Positions 10,412 to 20,031 of a stretch of 64,000 nucleotides of DNA are shown piece by piece. The DNA is from Closterium sp. NIES-65 (Eukaryota > Streptophyta > Zygnematophyceae > Desmidiales > Closteriaceae): NCBI GenBank assembly GCA_948144175.1, contig CANXME010002192.1, positions 1,364,001 to 1,428,000 of the forward strand. The letters run 5' to 3'. The notes beneath the pieces were generated by a model. The model did no database searches. It saw only the letters and a program-made list of their open reading frames with translations, and had not been told where the DNA came from. The translations under genes were made by a program, and so were the position numbers. Each line of letters starts with the position of its first letter. Within the stretch, counting starts at the first letter, position 1.

Positions 10412-11023
10412 CTACAGCAAGTGAGGAAACGTGGGCACAAGGCCTAACAAAGTACAAAAACGCTGATGATCACCAGACGGAAGTGCCTTGGTGAATATAT
10501 CATCAGTGTTGGCCCGAGTGGCCACGTGAGCAAGTCGAAGCTGACCACGCTGCTGCAACTCTCGAGCAAGGAAGTAACGCAGAGCGATGTGCTTCGTCTT
10601 GTGCTCCAGTCTGTGCTCCTGACACAAGGCAATGGCGGCCTTGTTGTCTACGTACAACACTGGAGGAGAACGAGGCCGCTCTCCAAGGTCGCTCAGCAGG
10701 TAGGTGAGCCAGCGTAGCTCCTGTGCAGCCATGGCTGTGGCGTAGATCTCAGCCTCACAACTAGAGCCAATAACAGTGGACGAGCGTGTAGACCGCCAGG
10801 AAACAGAGCCAGAGCCAAGGCTGAAGGTGTAACCCTGTGACGACCGCTGCGTTGCCAGGTCGTCAACCCAAGAAGCGTCCGAGTGCCCAGTGAGAACAAC
10901 TGGGCTCCGCCCTCCAAGGACGAGCCCCATGCCCAATGCACTACACAAGTAGTGCAGTACCCTCTTAGCAGCATCCATGTGCAACTTTCGGTGTCAACCA
11001 GGAGCTACGTAGCGAGCCAGAAG
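10412..11023 (-). pseudogene. C2 RNase H
   Basis: On the minus strand the frame carries AKRVLHYLC, GHSDASWVDDLATQRSSQGY, SSCEAEIYA, LYVDNKAAIALC and KHIALRYFLARELQQRG, ending in DDIFTKALPSG. These are the RNase H acids and C-terminal signature of the C family (compare C5 at 56955-57480). RNase H degrades the RNA template during reverse transcription. It was split from the RT by insertion of TRIM1 after 11023. The RT continues on the far side at 11371 with PLGLLV. Confidence 0.85.
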
Positions 11024-11370
11024 TGTCAGAATCCCAACCACTAGACCATTGGGATAAAAGGGCTTGTTTAAGTAGCGGGTCAGTGCGCCCATAACCCCCC
11101 AGGCCAACGTGCCTGTAACCCTTTCCTAGGATCAATCGGGAATCACTCGTGGACCTCTGACACCCCCCCGCACTGGGATGCCCGAGGTGCACACACCAAG
11201 ATTCGAACCCGAGACCTTCGCTCTGATACCATGTCAGAATCCCAACCACTAGACCATTGGGATAAAAGGGCTTGTTTAAGTAGAGGGTCAGTGCGCCCAT
11301 AACCCCCCAGGCCAACGTGCCTGTAACCCTTTCCTAGGATCAATCGGGGATCACCAGTGGACCTCTGACA
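11024..11370 (-). mobile_element. TRIM1: 347-bp terminal-repeat retrotransposon in miniature
   Basis: Two near-identical 139-bp LTRs (11024-11162 and 11232-11370; about 4 differences by eye) both run TGTCAGAGG..GATTCTGACA on the minus strand. They flank 69 bp holding only a primer-binding site TGGTATCAGAGC (plus 11220-11231) and a polypurine tract (a run of seven G after GTGC, plus 11163-11173). AGAAG flanks both ends (11019-11023 and 11371-11375), a perfect 5-bp target duplication. It has no coding capacity, so it depends on enzymes from another element. Confidence 0.93.
11199..11256 (-). promoter_or_regulatory. tRNA-like A and B boxes across the TRIM1 LTR/PBS junction
   Basis: On the minus strand an A-box-like TGGTCTAGTGG (plus 11246-11256) is followed 47 bp later by a B-box-like GGTTCGAATCT (plus 11199-11209). 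The spacing is close to that inside a tRNA gene. The same arrangement is in TRIM2. It might act as an RNA polymerase III promoter; transcription is not shown. Confidence 0.5.
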
Positions 11371-12086
11371 AGAAGGCCAAGAGGGTACGCAAGGTCAGGA
11401 CGAGTGCAGGTCATCAGGTACATGAGGCAGCCCACTAGCTCTGGGTAAGGACCAGTCGGCTCTACGGACTCGTCCGAAGGTGGAGCTGAGACCGAGTGAC
11501 CTGTAGCCAGAGGAGTGGCCTGTGCCGAGGACCAGGTGAAGCCGAAGCGCTGAAGGACCTGCTGCACCATGTGTGACTGAGTCAGTGTGATGGTGCGGCG
11601 TGCTCTGTCCCGGGTGATCTGCAAGCCAAGGTAGCTCCGCAGCGCACCCAGGTTTGTGCACGTGTGTCTCTTCTGCAGCTCCGACTTCACCAGGGCGAGA
11701 GCCTCAGTGTCAGCAGTGGCAAAGACCAAGTCGTCGACGTACACGAGGATGTAGAACGGCAGCAGCGAAGTGTCGGTGCGCGGAAACAGCGACGGGTCAG
11801 CAGTCAACGGAGCAAAACCAAGAGCAGCAAGTGTCGTCCTCAGTGTGTCGTGCCACTCACGTGGCGCCTGGCGGAGACCGTAGACCAGCCGCCGGAGGCT
11901 CCACTTGGTACCAGGAGGGAACGACCCAGCGAAGCCAGGAGGGCGGCGCAGCCAGATCTCCTCGTGCAGGCTGCCCTGTAAGAAAGTTGTGCTGAAGTCA
12001 AGAGAGTAAAGCTCGCAGTCAAGCTGAGCGGCAACGTGCAGCACTACCCGAAGAGTGGTCATCTTCGGGGTGGGGGAGAAGGTCTA
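11371..12086 (-). pseudogene. C2 reverse transcriptase
   Basis: On the minus strand, after the TAG at 12084-12086, the frame runs TFSPTPKMTTLRVVLH, then LDFSTTFLQGSLHEE (first catalytic Asp), YGLRQAPREWHDTL, and an intact YVDD box in FYILVYVDDLVFAT. It continues to YLGLQITRDRARRTITL and CLMYLMTCTRPDLAYPL, where TRIM1 interrupts it. The stop replaces the Gln codon found in C5 (DYFQTFSP). The polymerase domain itself is well preserved, but the polyprotein is broken on both sides. Confidence 0.88.
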
Positions 12087-13325
12087 GAAGAAGTCAACTC
12101 CCTCTTGCTGACTGAAACCTCGAGCAACGTAACGAGCCTTGAAGACACGCGGAGAACCTGGCGGCCGGTTCACCCTGAAAATCCACATGCCACTAACGAT
12201 GTTCGCCCCAGGAGAGGGAACCTCTTCGACGTAAGTGCCTGTGGACTTCCAGGATGCCATCTCTGCGTCCATGGTTGTGTGTCGCTGAGAGGAGTACTCA
12301 CCCGCGATCGCCTCAGCGTAAGAGCCCGGGTTCGGGATGTCTAGAGCATCCGGGTCTCCCTCAGAGGCAAGCAACATGGCCACGAGATGAGGCGCAGCGG
12401 CTGCAAGACACTCAAAGTCCTCCTGCCTGTCCTCAAGGACGTCCATGCAAAGAGCATATTCACCCCCGACGGACGGAGGACAGACACACTCAGACTCAGC
12501 AACAAGACTAGCGGCGTAATCTAGACGACAGGCAGGAGCAAAGTCAACAAGCTCAGCGTCTAAGGCAGACGCAGCAGTAGACTCAAACGACGAGTCAGTG
12601 ACAACTGTGGCTAGCAGACGCGTGACAGTAGGGTGAGCAGCACGGGTGCGGTCAGACTTAGGCTCAGGAACGGTAGCCAGAGAAGACGCAAGTGGGGACG
12701 CCAGGGGAACACGCTGCGGAGGAGAGGAAGGACGACAGACTACGAGGTGGGTGCCGGGGACAGCCGGCTGACGCGAACGAGGAACACGACGAGGAGATCG
12801 TGCAACAGCAGACCCAGAACACACAGCGCCAGCACCCTCAGCATCTCCAGAACCTCCAGCTCCAGTGCCACCAGCGCCAGCACCCTCAGCAGCTCCAGAA
12901 CCTCTACGAGAAACAACTCCAGTAGCAGAGTCACCAGCTTCAACGCCTCCCGCAGCAGGGCTCCTAGCTCCACCAGCGCGATCCTGACGGCAAACGTACC
13001 ACTCACGCAGCTGCTGTGGGGAGAGAGGGAGTCGACGACGAGAGAGCAGCGGCGAGGCACCAGTGGAGCGACTACGGAGACGATCGCTCCAGGGAGACTG
13101 CTCACAAGACGCCTCAGCGCCCCCAGATGCAGCACCCCCAGACTCCTCACGCCCAGGCTCAGCACCTCCAGTCTCTGCACCCCCAGGCTCAGCACCCCTA
13201 GGCTCCGCACCCCCAGGCTCAGCACCCCCGGAAGCAGCACCCCGAGCAGGACCACCCTCGGCAGGACCTGAGTCACCAGTGATCTCAACCGGCGCAGTCA
13301 AGGGAGGAGGGTCTACTTGAGACAC
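12084..13325 (-). pseudogene. C2 integrase-RT linker and pre-RT block
   Basis: The open frame begins MSQVDPPPL. It contains a GGAEPGGAEP-type pentapeptide run, one PQQLREWY module (LPLSPQQLREWYVCRQ) and an Ala/Gly-rich stretch. It ends with conserved blocks VTRLLATVVTDSSFEST, CRLDYAASLVAES and MDAEMASWKSTGTYVEE, then RPPGSPRVFKARYVARGFSQQ. It ends at TAG 12084-12086. In the family this joins integrase to RT in the polyprotein. Function of the repeat linker is unknown. Confidence 0.75.
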
Positions 13326-14600
13326 ACCTGAAGGAGCAGGACCGGGAGCGGGGAGGGGGTCTACCTGGGGAGCACCTGGATCGAGGAAGAGCGGCGGGGG
13401 GAGGGGGGGGAGAGGGGCAGTGCGGTAGGGGAAGAGACGGTAAAAGGGAACCGACTCGTCGAACGTGACGTCCCGAGAGGGGAAGACACGGCGCGAAGTG
13501 GGGTGGTAAAACTGTCAACCAGGCGCTTCAGAGACAAAGCCAAGGAAGACACAGGGAACAGCGCGGGCGGAGAGCTTGTCCGCGGTGGTATCGCGGACAA
13601 AGGCATGAGCACCCCAGACCTAGAAACGCGACGCATCGCCAACCTTCCCCGTCCACAGCAGTGTGGGCGAGGTCTCTGGCAAGGAGACACAGGGCCAGAG
13701 GTTGAGCTGATGCGCCGCGTAGCGGACCGCAAACGGCCACAGAGAATAGGGGGCAGCCGCATGGATCATGGAGGTACGAGCGACCTCCATGACTATGCCA
13801 ATGCCGCACAACAACCCCATTCTGCTGTAGAGAGGCCAGAAGCGTGAACGTTTGGCGGATGTCGTGCTCCACACAGGAGGCTGCCAAGAGGTCTGAGGAG
13901 AACTCACCACCTCTCTCAGAGTGCAGACGCAGGACAAGAAAGTCCGAGTGGAACCGCTCGCGGAGTTGGAGACGAACAGCGTGGATCCAGGGGATCAAAA
14001 CATCAAAGACCTCCCCCTTGCGCTGTAAGGGGAAGACCGTGGTGTAACGCATGTAGTCGTCGACGACCAGCAGGAAGTACCGCTCGTGGCCCTATCCACG
14101 GACGCGGGCTGGGCCCCACATGTCCAGGTGGAGAGTCTGCAAAGGAGCCTCTGTGGGAGGGAACGAGGAAGAGTGAGGAGCGGCGCGCTACCGCCCCTCA
14201 ACACAGGGAAGACAAGGAGGAGTAGGCGAGGGTGGGAGGGGAGGGAGAACCCTGGGAAGACCAGAAACAAAGACACGGCGGTGCATGCTACAAAGGCGCT
14301 GCACCGAGGGGTGACCAAGGCGATGGTGCCAAAGGAGGGTCTGGTGCAACAAAGCGCGCCACGAGCAGGGGGCCGCTAGCTGACCTGACGCAGACGCACC
14401 GACTTGAGGGGACACAGTAGTCAGTGTGTACAGACTCGGGCCAGGCGCACGGGTAAACGTGGCCAGGTGCCGGCCCGTCCGGGAGCACGTACAGTGGGTC
14501 ACGCGCTGACCTCCAGGAGTGAACTTATCAACCCACTGGTCCTGGAGGTCAACACCACTCACCAAGTTCGTAGAGAACGAGGGAAGGTGAAGACCTGACA
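13326..14600 (-). pseudogene. C2 integrase, multiply disrupted
   Basis: Pieces on the minus strand match the C5 integrase: LLWHHRLGHPSVQRL and CLPCVEGR (zinc-binding end), then LDMWGPARVRG. An in-frame TAG stands where C5 has CAG before GHERYFLLVVDDY. The second catalytic Asp reads Glu in LHSERGGEFSS. The PQQNG block has shifted to LQQNGVVVRHW, and a frameshift moves the remainder (RYAAHQLNL, then VSLPETSPTLLWTGKVGDAS). An inactive relic. Confidence 0.8.
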
Positions 14601-15213
14601 GGGAGCCATACGGGACCGCCGGACACGGCAGGGCCGTGGAGGAGTGCGCAAGGACTAGACCCCCAAAGGGGTCTGCCAGGGAGACTGCAACCGGCCGGCT
14701 GAGCGGCGTGAGGGTGGTGCTGTCGCGAAAGAAGGAGCGGGAAGCACCTTAGTCAAGAGGGAAGGTGTACAAGGCCTCAGCAGGCTCACCAGCACCTAGA
14801 GCAGCAGCCTCACCAGCACCTAGAGGAGGAGACGCACGAGCACCTAGAGCAGCAACCTCACCAACACCTAGAGCAGGAGACGCACGAGCACCTAGAGCAG
14901 CAGCCTCACCAGCACCGAGAGCAGCAGGCTCTATACCTGGGTCAGGCGGTACGCACAGGTAACAGGCACGGTCAGCACTAGTAGGCAATGCATACATGGC
15001 AGTGAGAATAGCATCATAGTCAAGAGCAAATATATCTACTCTCTGCCCTAGCAGCTCCAGCCAGGTGGGGAGCTCAGCCTCGTCGCCAAACTCGGTACGC
15101 CAGGCGTCACTCAGACGGGCAAAGCAGCGGGACTGTGTATGACCAAGCGTCCCGCAAGCCTGACCAGCCCGATCACCTGTGCGAATGACGTACGGGCAGC
15201 GAACGGTACTCAA
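14601..15213 (-). pseudogene. C2 zinc knuckle and protease remnant
   Basis: The frame at 15213-14749 reads CPYVIRTGDRAGQACGTLGH, then TQSRCFARL (an unusual long-spaced CCHC knuckle), and ends TFPLD-stop. The next residues are GASRSFFRD. The stop therefore replaces the Ser of the protease active-site triplet (Asp-Ser-Gly; LDSGAS in C3 and C5). An imperfect Gly/Ala/Leu repeat (LGAGEAAALGAR) precedes it. Protease would mature the polyprotein. Confidence 0.82.
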
Positions 15214-15633
15214 AGACCCTCTACTCTGAGCGTACCACTCACGAAGCTGCTGGGGCGTAAGTGTCTCGCGCGGACGCCGCTGCAGCTGTAGCTGGCCACT
15301 GCTAGACGCTCCCGACTGACCAGCTCCAGGCCGATAGCCACGACGGCTACCGCCACAACCCCAACTAGCGTACCACTCACGAAGCTACTGGGGCGTGAGA
15401 GACTCGCGCGGACGTCGCTGGAGCTGCATCTGGCCACCGCCAGTAGCAGCAACAGCGTGGGCAGGGCAGGTGCGGCAGGTAGGCAGGCAGGCAGGCAGAG
15501 GGCGCGGCAGCACGCGAACAAGGCAGGTGCTCACCAGTGGCGGGAAGAGCAGGCGCTCACCGAGCGAGCAGGGCCGGCGCTCGGCGGGCGGCGGCAGGGT
15601 AGGTGCACGACGGCGTCGACGGCGGGGCCGCAA
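15214..15633 (-). pseudogene. C2 short N-terminal gag region without a capsid domain
   Basis: On the minus strand there are two tandem PQxLREWYA modules: RPRESLTPQ-stop-LREWYASW and RPRETLTPQQLREWYAQS. The first is interrupted by TAG at 15385-15387 (CAG in C5). The MATPSVL capsid-like region of C1, C3 and C4 is absent, and the GC-rich leader begins directly upstream. C5 has the same layout, so this is a shared subfamily trait rather than a local deletion. A short polyprotein start cannot be placed securely here. Confidence 0.65.
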
Positions 15634-16035
15634 CCGCGGCTGCAGAGTAGGGCCGCGGCAGCTGCAGGGCGGGGCCGCGTCAGTGGCAGGTCGGGGCCGC
15701 GTCAGCTGCAGGGCGGGGCCGCGTCAACGGCAGGTCGGGGGTGCGACAGCGTCCTGGCGGGGCCGTGTCGGCGGCAGGGCGGGGCTGCGCCCTGGCGGGG
15801 CTGCGTCGGCGGCAGGGTGGGGCCGCGACAGCGGCAGGGCGGCCTTGCGTCAGTGGCCTGTCGGGGCCGCGTCGGCGGCCTGGCGGGGCCGCGTCGGCGG
15901 TAGGGCGCGGCCGCGTCAGAGGCAGGGCGGGGCTGCGTCGGCGGCAGGGCGCGGCCGCGTCAGAGGCAGGGCGGGGCTGCGGCAGTGGCAGGGCGGGCCG
16001 CAACAGCGACATGGCGGGGCCGCTTCGGCGGCAGG

Positions 16036-16409
16036 TGTAAGTAGATCTGCACTGTGGATGCCCGATTGATCCTGGAGAGGGTTATCGGCGCGTTCGCCTG
16101 GGGGGTTATGGGTGCACTGACCCGTTATTGAAACAAGCCCTTTTATCCCAATGGTCTAGTGGTTGGGATTCTGACATGGTATCAGAGCGGTCTCGAGTTC
16201 GATTCCCGGTGTATGCACATGTAGGCCGTTGCCGCTGTGCTTAGTCCTGGGCCTCCCAGTGTGGGGGGGTGTCAGTAGATCTGCACTGTGGATGCCCGAT
16301 TGATCCTGGAGAGGGTTACAGGCGCGTTCGTCTGGGGGTTATGGGCGCACTGACCCGTTATTGAAACAAGCCCTTTTATCCCAATGGTCTAGTGGTTGGG
16401 ATTCTGACA
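16036..16409 (+). mobile_element. TRIM2: 374-bp terminal-repeat retrotransposon in miniature
   Basis: LTRs are 16036-16176 and 16270-16409 (TGTMAGTAGATC..GATTCTGACA). Internal 93 bp carry TGGTATCAGAGC (16177-16188) and a polypurine tract (GTGTGGGGGGG region, 16259-16269). GCAGG flanks both ends (16031-16035, 16410-16414), a perfect 5-bp target duplication. It lies opposite in orientation to C2. Its LTR shares the segment around GCCCTTTTATCCCAATGG with TRIM1, so both belong to one family with diverged LTR starts. Confidence 0.93.
16152..16209 (+). promoter_or_regulatory. tRNA-like fold and Pol III boxes across the TRIM2 LTR/PBS junction
   Basis: A box TGGTCTAGTGG (16152-16162) and B box AGTTCGATTCC (16196-16206) start 44 bp apart, as in a tRNA. 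Between them TCTGA (16170-16174), a 7-base loop and TCAGA (16182-16186) make a perfect anticodon-arm-like hairpin whose loop contains the LTR/PBS boundary. T-arm stem TCGAG/CCCGG pairs at four of five positions. The acceptor stem does not pair. Confidence 0.55.
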
Positions 16410-16857
16410 GCAGGGCGCGGCCGCATCAGAGGCAGTGCGGGGCCGCTTCAGCGGCAGGGCGGGCCGCGACGGTGACTTGGCGGGGCCGCGACAGCGACCT
16501 GGCGGGGCCGCGTCAGCGGCAGGGCGGGGCCGCGTCGGCGGCAGGGCGGGGCCGCGTCAGCGACTTGGCGGGGCGGCGCTCTGGCCTGACGGACCTGCAG
16601 GGGCAGCTCGCGGGCCTGACGGGCCTGTAGGGGCGGCTCACGAGCCTGACGGGCTTGCAGGGGCGTCGCACAGGCCTTGCGGGCCTGCAGGGGCGGCACG
16701 ATGGCCTAGTGCAGCAGGAGGCAGCGCGAGGGCTGCAGGACGGCACGTGCAGCGCAGCACGTCACAAGGCAAGGCAGGCGCAGGACAACACGTGGGGTAG
16801 TGCGGTAACCGCAACGATAGGTGGGCCCGAAAAAAAGGACGGTCCTGCGGACCTAAT

Positions 16858-17005
16858 GCTCTGATACCAAGTTAGAATCTAGCAGCAAGAATGAATGCAC
16901 TATGGAAGAGTAGGGTACAAGTATGAAACCCTAAACGGGGCTGTACCCCAGATTGGCTACCCCACTACAGCCTATATATATATATAGCATGCATATACTT
17001 TGACA
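16858..17005 (-). repeat. C2 5' LTR (16870-17005) and primer-binding site (16858-16869)
   Basis: On the minus strand the LTR starts TGTCAAAGTATATGC and is followed without gap by TGGTATCAGAGC, an exact initiator-Met tRNA primer site. The last LTR base is T rather than A, a point change relative to the 3' copy. Confidence 0.88.
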
Positions 17006-17352
17006 GGTGCTTCGACCACCGACAACATTTCCGCCATCGCCTTCGTTGTGCACAAATCGGGGAGAGGCGGGCGCGTCATCCCCTTCTGCATGGGGAGGGG
17101 GGTGCTCACGCGCCCACTGCGCACGAGTTCCTAGGAGCAGAATCTCCAATTTTGCCTCGCCGTACCCGCCAGCCTCGTGGCGTGCCCGAACACCAGCCTC
17201 TCTCGCCTGCAGGGTATCTTCTACGTCTGCTTCGACCACGAGGTCGACCAAGGCGACCAAGACGGCTGCCGGCCTAACAACAACTTAGGTAATGAACGTA
17301 GAAGTCGGCTATCTGAACGTTCTAACGTGGGCCCGCAACGCTCACCGCACCA
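17006..17352 (-). other. Element B leader and primer-binding site
   Basis: On the minus strand, directly after the B 5' LTR, TGGTGCGGTGAGCG (plus 17339-17352) should be the primer-binding site. It begins TGG as required, but it does not match initiator-Met tRNA. The rest is leader, resuming at 10051 beyond C2. An open frame (17260 to 17006) has no recognisable domain, and an in-frame stop separates it from the gag ATG. I regard it as untranslated. Confidence 0.65.
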
Positions 17353-18159
17353 TGCGAAGAATACTATTCCACGGGAGAGCTTGACTAGCGTGGGACACTC
17401 GGTTAGAGTTCTGGCAGTGATTCTGAGGAGTGAACTTAGTTGCATTCGTAGAATTCAAGCATAGTTCCACTAGCAAAAGTTCATAAAACAAGATTATGGT
17501 ACAAGCAAAAAGAACCAAATAGCAAAGACAACGAACCCTGTAGAAACGTTCCTCCACAAGCACTTGAATCTGTCGAGTCAGCAACGGCGGGTGAAACGAC
17601 GAACACATGCATATTTCACCTGAGTTGGTAGTTGCCCAGGTTTACAACGTTCATAGTTGTGCAAGTTTTTACTGTTAGTAAAAACGTGTTTCAGGTTCAG
17701 TTTTTTTACTGAATCGAATTCTCCTGGGGAGTACAATTTCCGAAATTACCTGATTGGTCGAAATGTGCTGTTCCGTAATTGGGCGAAATTCGCGCACATT
17801 GCAAAGTTTGGAGCCAAGTGATTCTGGTCGACCAGAATCGATCTGCTCGGCGAAACACTCGTTGAACTATATTCTGTCGACCAGCAATCTGTCGAAACAC
17901 CAATTCTGCCAATTCCGTCTATCCGAAAGGCTCGTCCTCGACGTCGTTTTACTCCCGTCAACGAGCTCCTCCTAAACGAGGACTTTGATTGAGCAGAGGA
18001 AACAATTCTACTTCGACCAATTAATCTCGTCGACAAACGACTCGTCGCACACAGATAAAAGTCCCCAAAGTCGCCGATGACCACGAAACGAACACCGTCT
18101 TGTTCCGAAGTGCATGGTCCACTTTGCCCAAGCAAGGGCAGGGCCTTTTCTCTTCGACA
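17353..18159 (-). repeat. Element B 5' LTR
   Basis: This 807-bp copy of the 3977-4781 LTR is in the same orientation, with TG..CA ends on the minus strand. Outside it is GAAAA (18160-18164), equal to 3972-3976. Confidence 0.88.
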
Positions 18160-18164
18160 GAAAA

Positions 18165-19687
18165 CGCACAACGGGTGCATGCAAGAAAAAAGTTCGGGCT
18201 TTGAAGATATCCCGGGATAGGAGCACATTAATGCACCCTGTTTTCCGCTACATTAAAACCGGAGTCCCCAACAGGCCTAAACGACCTCAACCTTCCTAAC
18301 TTTGGTTAGGTGTGACACAGTAGATATTGACTTACTTCGCAAATTGTCGGGACAAATTTCGTCACGTGGACTTACTGTACTAGCGAGAGTGATATCAGTG
18401 ACAATTTCACACAAAGATTTGAAGCCCGTCCGAAACTTTTGCGAGCTATTTCGTACGTTGCATTCAAGATATGGTTACATACGCGAGGTACTCAGGCTTT
18501 GCGATCCGCGTCCACAAATCTCGACACCACCCTGGTTCGCGCGCCATTCATGTCCCTTGCCCCAACCAAGCTTCCTAAATTAGGAACTTTTGGAACTTTG
18601 GTTTTAAACCGCATAGTATGGTACTATTCCTTGGCAATATTCGCAATTTTGCTGATACCGAAACTAGTCATTTGTCCATAGCAGGGGGTGTTGTGAGGGG
18701 AAGTTCCGGAAAGCATTTTGCCAAGATACCCTAGCCAGCCTTTCCAAAATGTCCAGAAACCGTAACCTATCACGCTGGTTCAACGTTCAATATAACGTTG
18801 GTGTTAGCGCGTTTCAGTACGGGGCGAGTTTCTAGTAACGGCGAATACTTTATACCGGAATCCACAATAGCAAAAACAGGGTGTATTTGGCATTGTTCGA
18901 TTTCTTAAGCCAAGCACAGCTCATCCATTAATGCATTTGCAACAGAAGATTCTAATTGTTCCCCCATATCAGCCTCATCATGAGGTGACAATCCTGTCGA
19001 CGCGAAAGATCCTGCACGAGCCTGTTTTCGTGTGTGAGGGCTCCGAGAGAAAAGTGACCGCGCAGTAGAGCGCGTTCCCACAACCGCGAAAATGTTCGCA
19101 CTGCATGCTGGGTTCGCGTTTGCGCTGGAGCAAGGTTTAAAGTCTATGAGGGGCCAGTTTTCGTGCTCTACACAAGTTTCGCGGTGGTCTTTGCGGTGGG
19201 GTTTCTCGCATGTGCTATGCTATTACGAAACTGCAAAAGGCGCGAAAAATATAGCACAAGGCGAAATTGAACCAATACCTGACTTCATGTGAAGAAATTC
19301 GCGCAGTACACCCCGTCGTCGACATTGACCCGCGAAACAAAAATGGACCGAATCGAAGGAAGTGATTATATTGCACAAGCGAAGTGTGTGTAACTGCAAA
19401 TGTTGCTCAAACATAAACAAACTACTCATAATTAGGTAGAAAATCACATAACACGTTTTCACATGCATTTGTTGTCTTAGCAATGCACATGCTAGAGTAG
19501 TTGTCGGAACGTTTACAAAAACGTTCGCGACTATCGGCGCTTCGTTCCGATAAGGTTCGGGTCCTTCCCATTGTACAATATTATTCTCTTTTCTATGGTG
19601 AAGCTATGCTGAAGCTTTCTCTCAACACATAGAAAATTTCTACAAGGCAAGCCAACACAACTTCGTGCCTCAATCCCTAGTGCATAT
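18165..19687. other. Non-genic stretch with a short family-R fragment
   Basis: I find no supported gene. A segment at about 18895-18990 (agccaagcacagctc followed by gcaacagaag) matches 43155-43240 in the family-R ORF, and the match resumes at 27197. Copy R1 was thus split by later insertions, including C3. A few TTCGCG/CGCGAA-rich blocks occur near 19085-19260 without clear structure. Position 19683-19687 is the CATAT target copy of C3. Confidence 0.5.
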
Positions 19688-19825
19688 TGAGAAAAGTTGA
19701 ACGAGAATAGGGATGACTAAGTGAAAGTTGGGTACAAATAGAAACCCTAGAAAGCTGTACCCCATATGTGCTACCCCACTATAGCCTACAATAGCTATGT
19801 CATATATATCTGACACACCCCCATA
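19688..19825 (-). repeat. C3 3' LTR (19688-19815) and polypurine tract
   Basis: On the minus strand GCCTATGGGGG leads into TGTCAGATATAT..CTTTTCTCA. Right partner is 26988-27115. Confidence 0.88.
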
Positions 19826-20031
19826 GGCAAAGTGGGAAAGAACAAGGGGTCACAAGACAAGTCAAGCAAAGCAAAGCAAAGCAAGCTCAGGGTGGATCAC
19901 AAAGTCACCACACAGTCCGAGCACAAGGTCAAGGCCACAAGGCCAGTTCACATGCAGGAGTGCACATAAATATATAACACTAAACAAGCAAGAGCATGTA
20001 TATATATATATATGCAAGAGTACAAGTAAGA

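Larger units (their letters stand above)
15634..16857 (-). repeat. C2 leader: GGCGGGGCCGCG repeats, split by TRIM2
   Basis: This GC-rich array has units such as gcagggcggggccgcgtc, repeated with variation on both sides of TRIM2. It lies between the primer-binding site and the first coding module. I see no real gene in it; open frames rich in Arg, Gly and Ala follow from the repeat. Confidence 0.8.
10052..17005 (-). mobile_element. Copia C2, inserted in element B
   Basis: It is bounded by 136-bp LTRs (10052-10187 and 16870-17005). The flanks are CGTGC (10047-10051) and GGTGC (17006-17010), a 5-bp target duplication with one change. It sits between the B leader and B gag. The LTRs differ at over a tenth of positions by eye, so it is old for this family. 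Its pol is full of stops and frameshifts, and it carries two TRIMs (11024-11370 and 16036-16409). Confidence 0.88.
3977..18159 (-). mobile_element. Copia element B (host of nested C1, C2 and two TRIMs)
   Basis: Two long LTR copies in the same orientation bound this region: 3977-4781 (805 bp) and 17353-18159 (807 bp). On the minus strand both run from TGTCGA to TTCGCA. The bases outside are GAAAA at 3972-3976 and GAAAA at 18160-18164, a perfect 5-bp target duplication. On the minus strand the order is 5' LTR, leader, [C2 insertion], gag, [C1 insertion plus deletion], RT-RNase H, polypurine tract, 3' LTR. The LTRs differ at several percent of positions by eye, so B is old. The internal deletion removed the end of gag, protease and all of integrase. 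Confidence 0.9.

Noticed and set aside
16152..16209. A genuine tRNA gene
   Set aside because: No acceptor stem pairs, position 33 is A, and the sequence spans an LTR/PBS junction duplicated in two TRIMs.
19092..19292. 66-codon plus-strand frame as a small gene
   Set aside because: No homology to anything seen, no supporting signals, and length is within chance expectation.
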